From Deltaproteobacteria bacterium (GTDB lineage Bacteria; Desulfobacterota; Desulfarculia; Adiutricales; JAGVGV01): a stretch of 5,228 nt of DNA. The notes beneath the pieces were generated by a model, which searched no databases, was not told the origin of the DNA, and saw nothing but the letters and a program-made list of their open reading frames with translations. Where the stretch lies: contig JAGVGV010000115.1 in NCBI GenBank assembly GCA_020056895.1, positions 1 through 5,228 on the forward strand, in the 5' to 3' direction. Within the stretch, counting starts at the first letter, position 1; every line of letters starts with the position of its first letter. The position numbers and the translations under genes were made by a program. This document shows positions 3,391-5,228 of this stretch, piece after piece.

Positions 3391-5228
3391 TCAGAACCCC
3401 AGGACCAAACCCACCTGGCGGACGATCAAAGCCAGGCCGTACGCGGCGATGGTGGTATAGCAGACCGAAAAGACGGCCCATTTGGCCCCGGCCTCCCGGA
3501 CGATGGTCACCACGGTTACCAGGCACGGAGCATACATCATGACGAAAATCATCAGGGTAAGGGCCTGCAAGGGCGACCAGCCCGGTTCCGAAGCCAGTTT
3601 GACGGCCAGAGTGGACCCTTCATCCTCGGTTACGTCGCCCAGGGAATAGGCCGTACCCAAAGTGGCGATCACCACTTCCTTGGCCGCGAACCCGCCCGCC
3701 AGGGCGATGTTGGTCCGCCAGTCGAAGCCCAAGGGCCGGGAGATGGCTTCGAGCGCCACCCCCACCCGGCCGGCGGCGGAAAACCTTAGGCCGGCCGCGG
3801 CCCTCGCCGAATCCAGCACGGCCCGTTCTTCCGCGTGGCCCAAATAAGCTTGGGCGGCGGGTTCCAGGTCCAAAAGATCGGGTGGAAGAGGCTTTTCTCC
3901 GCCGGCCAGAACCACGGCTTTGGCCAGGCGGTCCAGAGGGTCGGTCGAGGCCGTCTCTTTCAGCGGGTCTTCCGCGGATCGGAGTTGTTCCAACCTCTTG
4001 ACGAAGTCGGACCGGGCCGATTCGTCTTTCAACAGAGATCCGGCGGGACCGGCGGCCAGGGCCGCGTCGAGGGCTTCGGCCTGATGATCGAAAACCACCG
4101 CCGCTTCCCGAGGCGGTTCGGGGTACGACATCAGCGCCCACATCACGATCGAGATGGCCAGGATGATCGTTCCGGCCTTCTTGATATATTGCCACACCCG
4201 CTCCCAGGTATGGATCAACAACCCCTTGAGCGTGGGCAGCCGGTACGGTGGCAGTTCCATGACGAAGGGGGAATGGTCGCCCCGGAGCACGGTCCACCGA
4301 AGAATCCGGGCGGCCACCAGCGCCAGAGTCCAGGCGATCAGGGTCAACAGGAACATCATGGACCCTTGGCGGTTGGAAAAAAACGCGGCGATCAGAACGG
4401 CGAACACGGGCAGCTTGGCGCCGCAGTTCATGAATGGCGTGACCAGAATGGTGGCCAGGCGCTCCTTGGGGTCCCGGAGCGTGCGGGCGGCCATGACGCC
4501 GGGTACGGCGCAGCCTCCCGATAAACCGCCGCCAATCATCAGAGCCAGCATGGAATTGCCGTGAAGCCCGAAGGTCCGGAGCACCCGGTCCATGATGAAG
4601 GCCATGCGGGCCATGTACCCGGAATCTTCCAGGAGGGCGATAGCGAAAAACATGAAGGCAATCAAGGGGACGAACCCCAGAACGCCGCCCACGCCGTCGA
4701 TGATCCCCGAAGTCAGGAGGCTCCGCAAAGGACCGTCCGCCATCTGGCTTTGAACCGTTCGGGAAAGCCATCCGAAAAACGCTTCCAGCCAGGCCACCGG
4801 CGTTTCGCTGGTGATGAACACGAACTGGTAGATGCCGTACAGCACCACCAACAGCAGAATCGGTCCCACCAGGCGGTTCAGGGCCAGCATATCCACCTTA
4901 TCGGAAATGGTGCGCCTTAGGTCCTGGAACACGGTAACGGCCTGCTTGGTGACGGACGTGATGAATCCATACCGATGATCCGCGATCACGCCGTCGGGCC
5001 CGTCGTCCAGAGTGGACCGCAGATGCCGCGTCACCTGATCCACGGTCTGGTTCACCTTGGCCAACAGCTCGGGCCGGTCCGCCAACAGATCCCGCACCTG
5101 GGGATCCCCTTCCAGCAGTTTCAGCGCCATCCACCGGGACGGCCGCTTCGGGTTGGGCAGATCGGTTCTTTCCAGCCACCCGGCGATTTCGTTCACCAGG
5201 GGGTCGAGGTCCGGGCCGTACCGCATCC
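3391..5228 (-). CDS. feoB: Ferrous iron transport protein FeoB, C-terminal three quarters (5' end outside window)
   Basis: At least 611 residues are encoded to a TGA at 3393-3391. The frame is open at the window edge, so the Met at 5226 is internal and the N-terminal G domain and GDI region (about 200 residues in the family) are missing. Numbering from that Met: a FeoB linker with RWMALKLLEGD (31-41) and IADHRYGFI (81-89); then the membrane core starting VDMLALNRLVGPILLL (111-126). Gate 1 contains LLEDSGYMARMAFIMDR (198-214), GGCAVPGVMAARTL (237-250) and PFMNCGAKLPVFA (264-276). Gate 2 contains FAAKEVVIATLGTAYSLG (513-530) and YAPCLVTVV (565-573). Cys239, Cys268 and Cys568 sit at conserved positions. 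FeoB imports Fe(II) across the inner membrane, with the G domain controlling the pore. A hydrophilic insertion (about 369-482) separates the two gates and seems longer than usual. No feoA is seen downstream; the next gene is gspF. Confidence 0.97.
   Translation of the reverse strand, partial: MRYGPDLDPLVNEIAGWLERTDLPNPKRPSRWMALKLLEGDPQVRDLLADRPELLAKVNQTVDQVTRHLRSTLDDGPDGVIADHRYGFITSVTKQAVTVFQDLRRTISDKVDMLALNRLVGPILLLVVLYGIYQFVFITSETPVAWLEAFFGWLSRTVQSQMADGPLRSLLTSGIIDGVGGVLGFVPLIAFMFFAIALLEDSGYMARMAFIMDRVLRTFGLHGNSMLALMIGGGLSGGCAVPGVMAARTLRDPKERLATILVTPFMNCGAKLPVFAVLIAAFFSNRQGSMMFLLTLIAWTLALVAARILRWTVLRGDHSPFVMELPPYRLPTLKGLLIHTWERVWQYIKKAGTIILAISIVMWALMSYPEPPREAAVVFDHQAEALDAALAAGPAGSLLKDESARSDFVKRLEQLRSAEDPLKETASTDPLDRLAKAVVLAGGEKPLPPDLLDLEPAAQAYLGHAEERAVLDSARAAAGLRFSAAGRVGVALEAISRPLGFDWRTNIALAGGFAAKEVVIATLGTAYSLGDVTEDEGSTLAVKLASEPGWSPLQALTLMIFVMMYAPCLVTVVTIVREAGAKWAVFSVCYTTIAAYGLALIVRQVGLVLGF

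Noticed and set aside
3620..4771. Minus-strand 383-codon open frame within feoB
   Set aside because: Out-of-frame shadow of feoB; very rich in Arg, Gly and Pro, with no family match.
1..5228. CRISPR array, tRNA, rRNA or transposase
   Set aside because: No regularly spaced identical repeats, no cloverleaf-like segment and no transposase motifs were seen on either strand.

Overview
The window is a GC-rich stretch of bacterial DNA in which every convincing gene lies on the minus strand. It most likely comes from a Gram-negative bacterium, because a type II secretion (T2SS) pseudopilus operon implies two membranes. The style of the FeoB and pseudopilin proteins would fit Desulfobacterota (the former Deltaproteobacteria), but that placement is a guess from family resemblance and not proven by the sequence.

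Layout in transcription order, from high to low coordinates. (1) 5228-3391: the 3' three quarters of feoB, the ferrous iron transporter; its N-terminal GTPase domain lies beyond the window edge. (2) 3390-2914: a 477-base intergenic region without a convincing gene but with many short dyads, two small clusters of 7-base repeat units in opposite orientation around an AT-rich core, and two weak candidate promoters. (3) 2913-1: a tight T2SS operon, gspF-gspG-gspH-gspI-gspJ, with gspJ cut by the window start. Junctions are an 8-base gap (F/G), a 28-base overlap (G/H) and two 4-base GTGA overlaps (H/I and I/J), so the genes are almost certainly cotranscribed and translationally coupled.

The T2SS genes encode the inner-membrane platform protein GspF, the major pseudopilin GspG and the minor pseudopilins GspH, GspI and GspJ. 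In known systems GspI and GspJ form part of the pseudopilus tip complex, GspH links the tip to the GspG shaft, and GspF couples the cytoplasmic ATPase GspE to pseudopilus assembly. No gspE or gspD lies directly upstream of gspF, where gspE is usually found; feoB is there instead. gspK and later genes would be expected to the left of the window.

No previously undescribed system is evident among the coding genes. The points most worth a second look are the dyad- and repeat-rich feoB-gspF intergenic region, the Asp in place of the conserved Glu5 in the GspJ-like pseudopilin, the weak and uncertain start of gspH, the unusually long leader peptides of GspH and GspI, and a roughly 115-residue insertion in the FeoB core.
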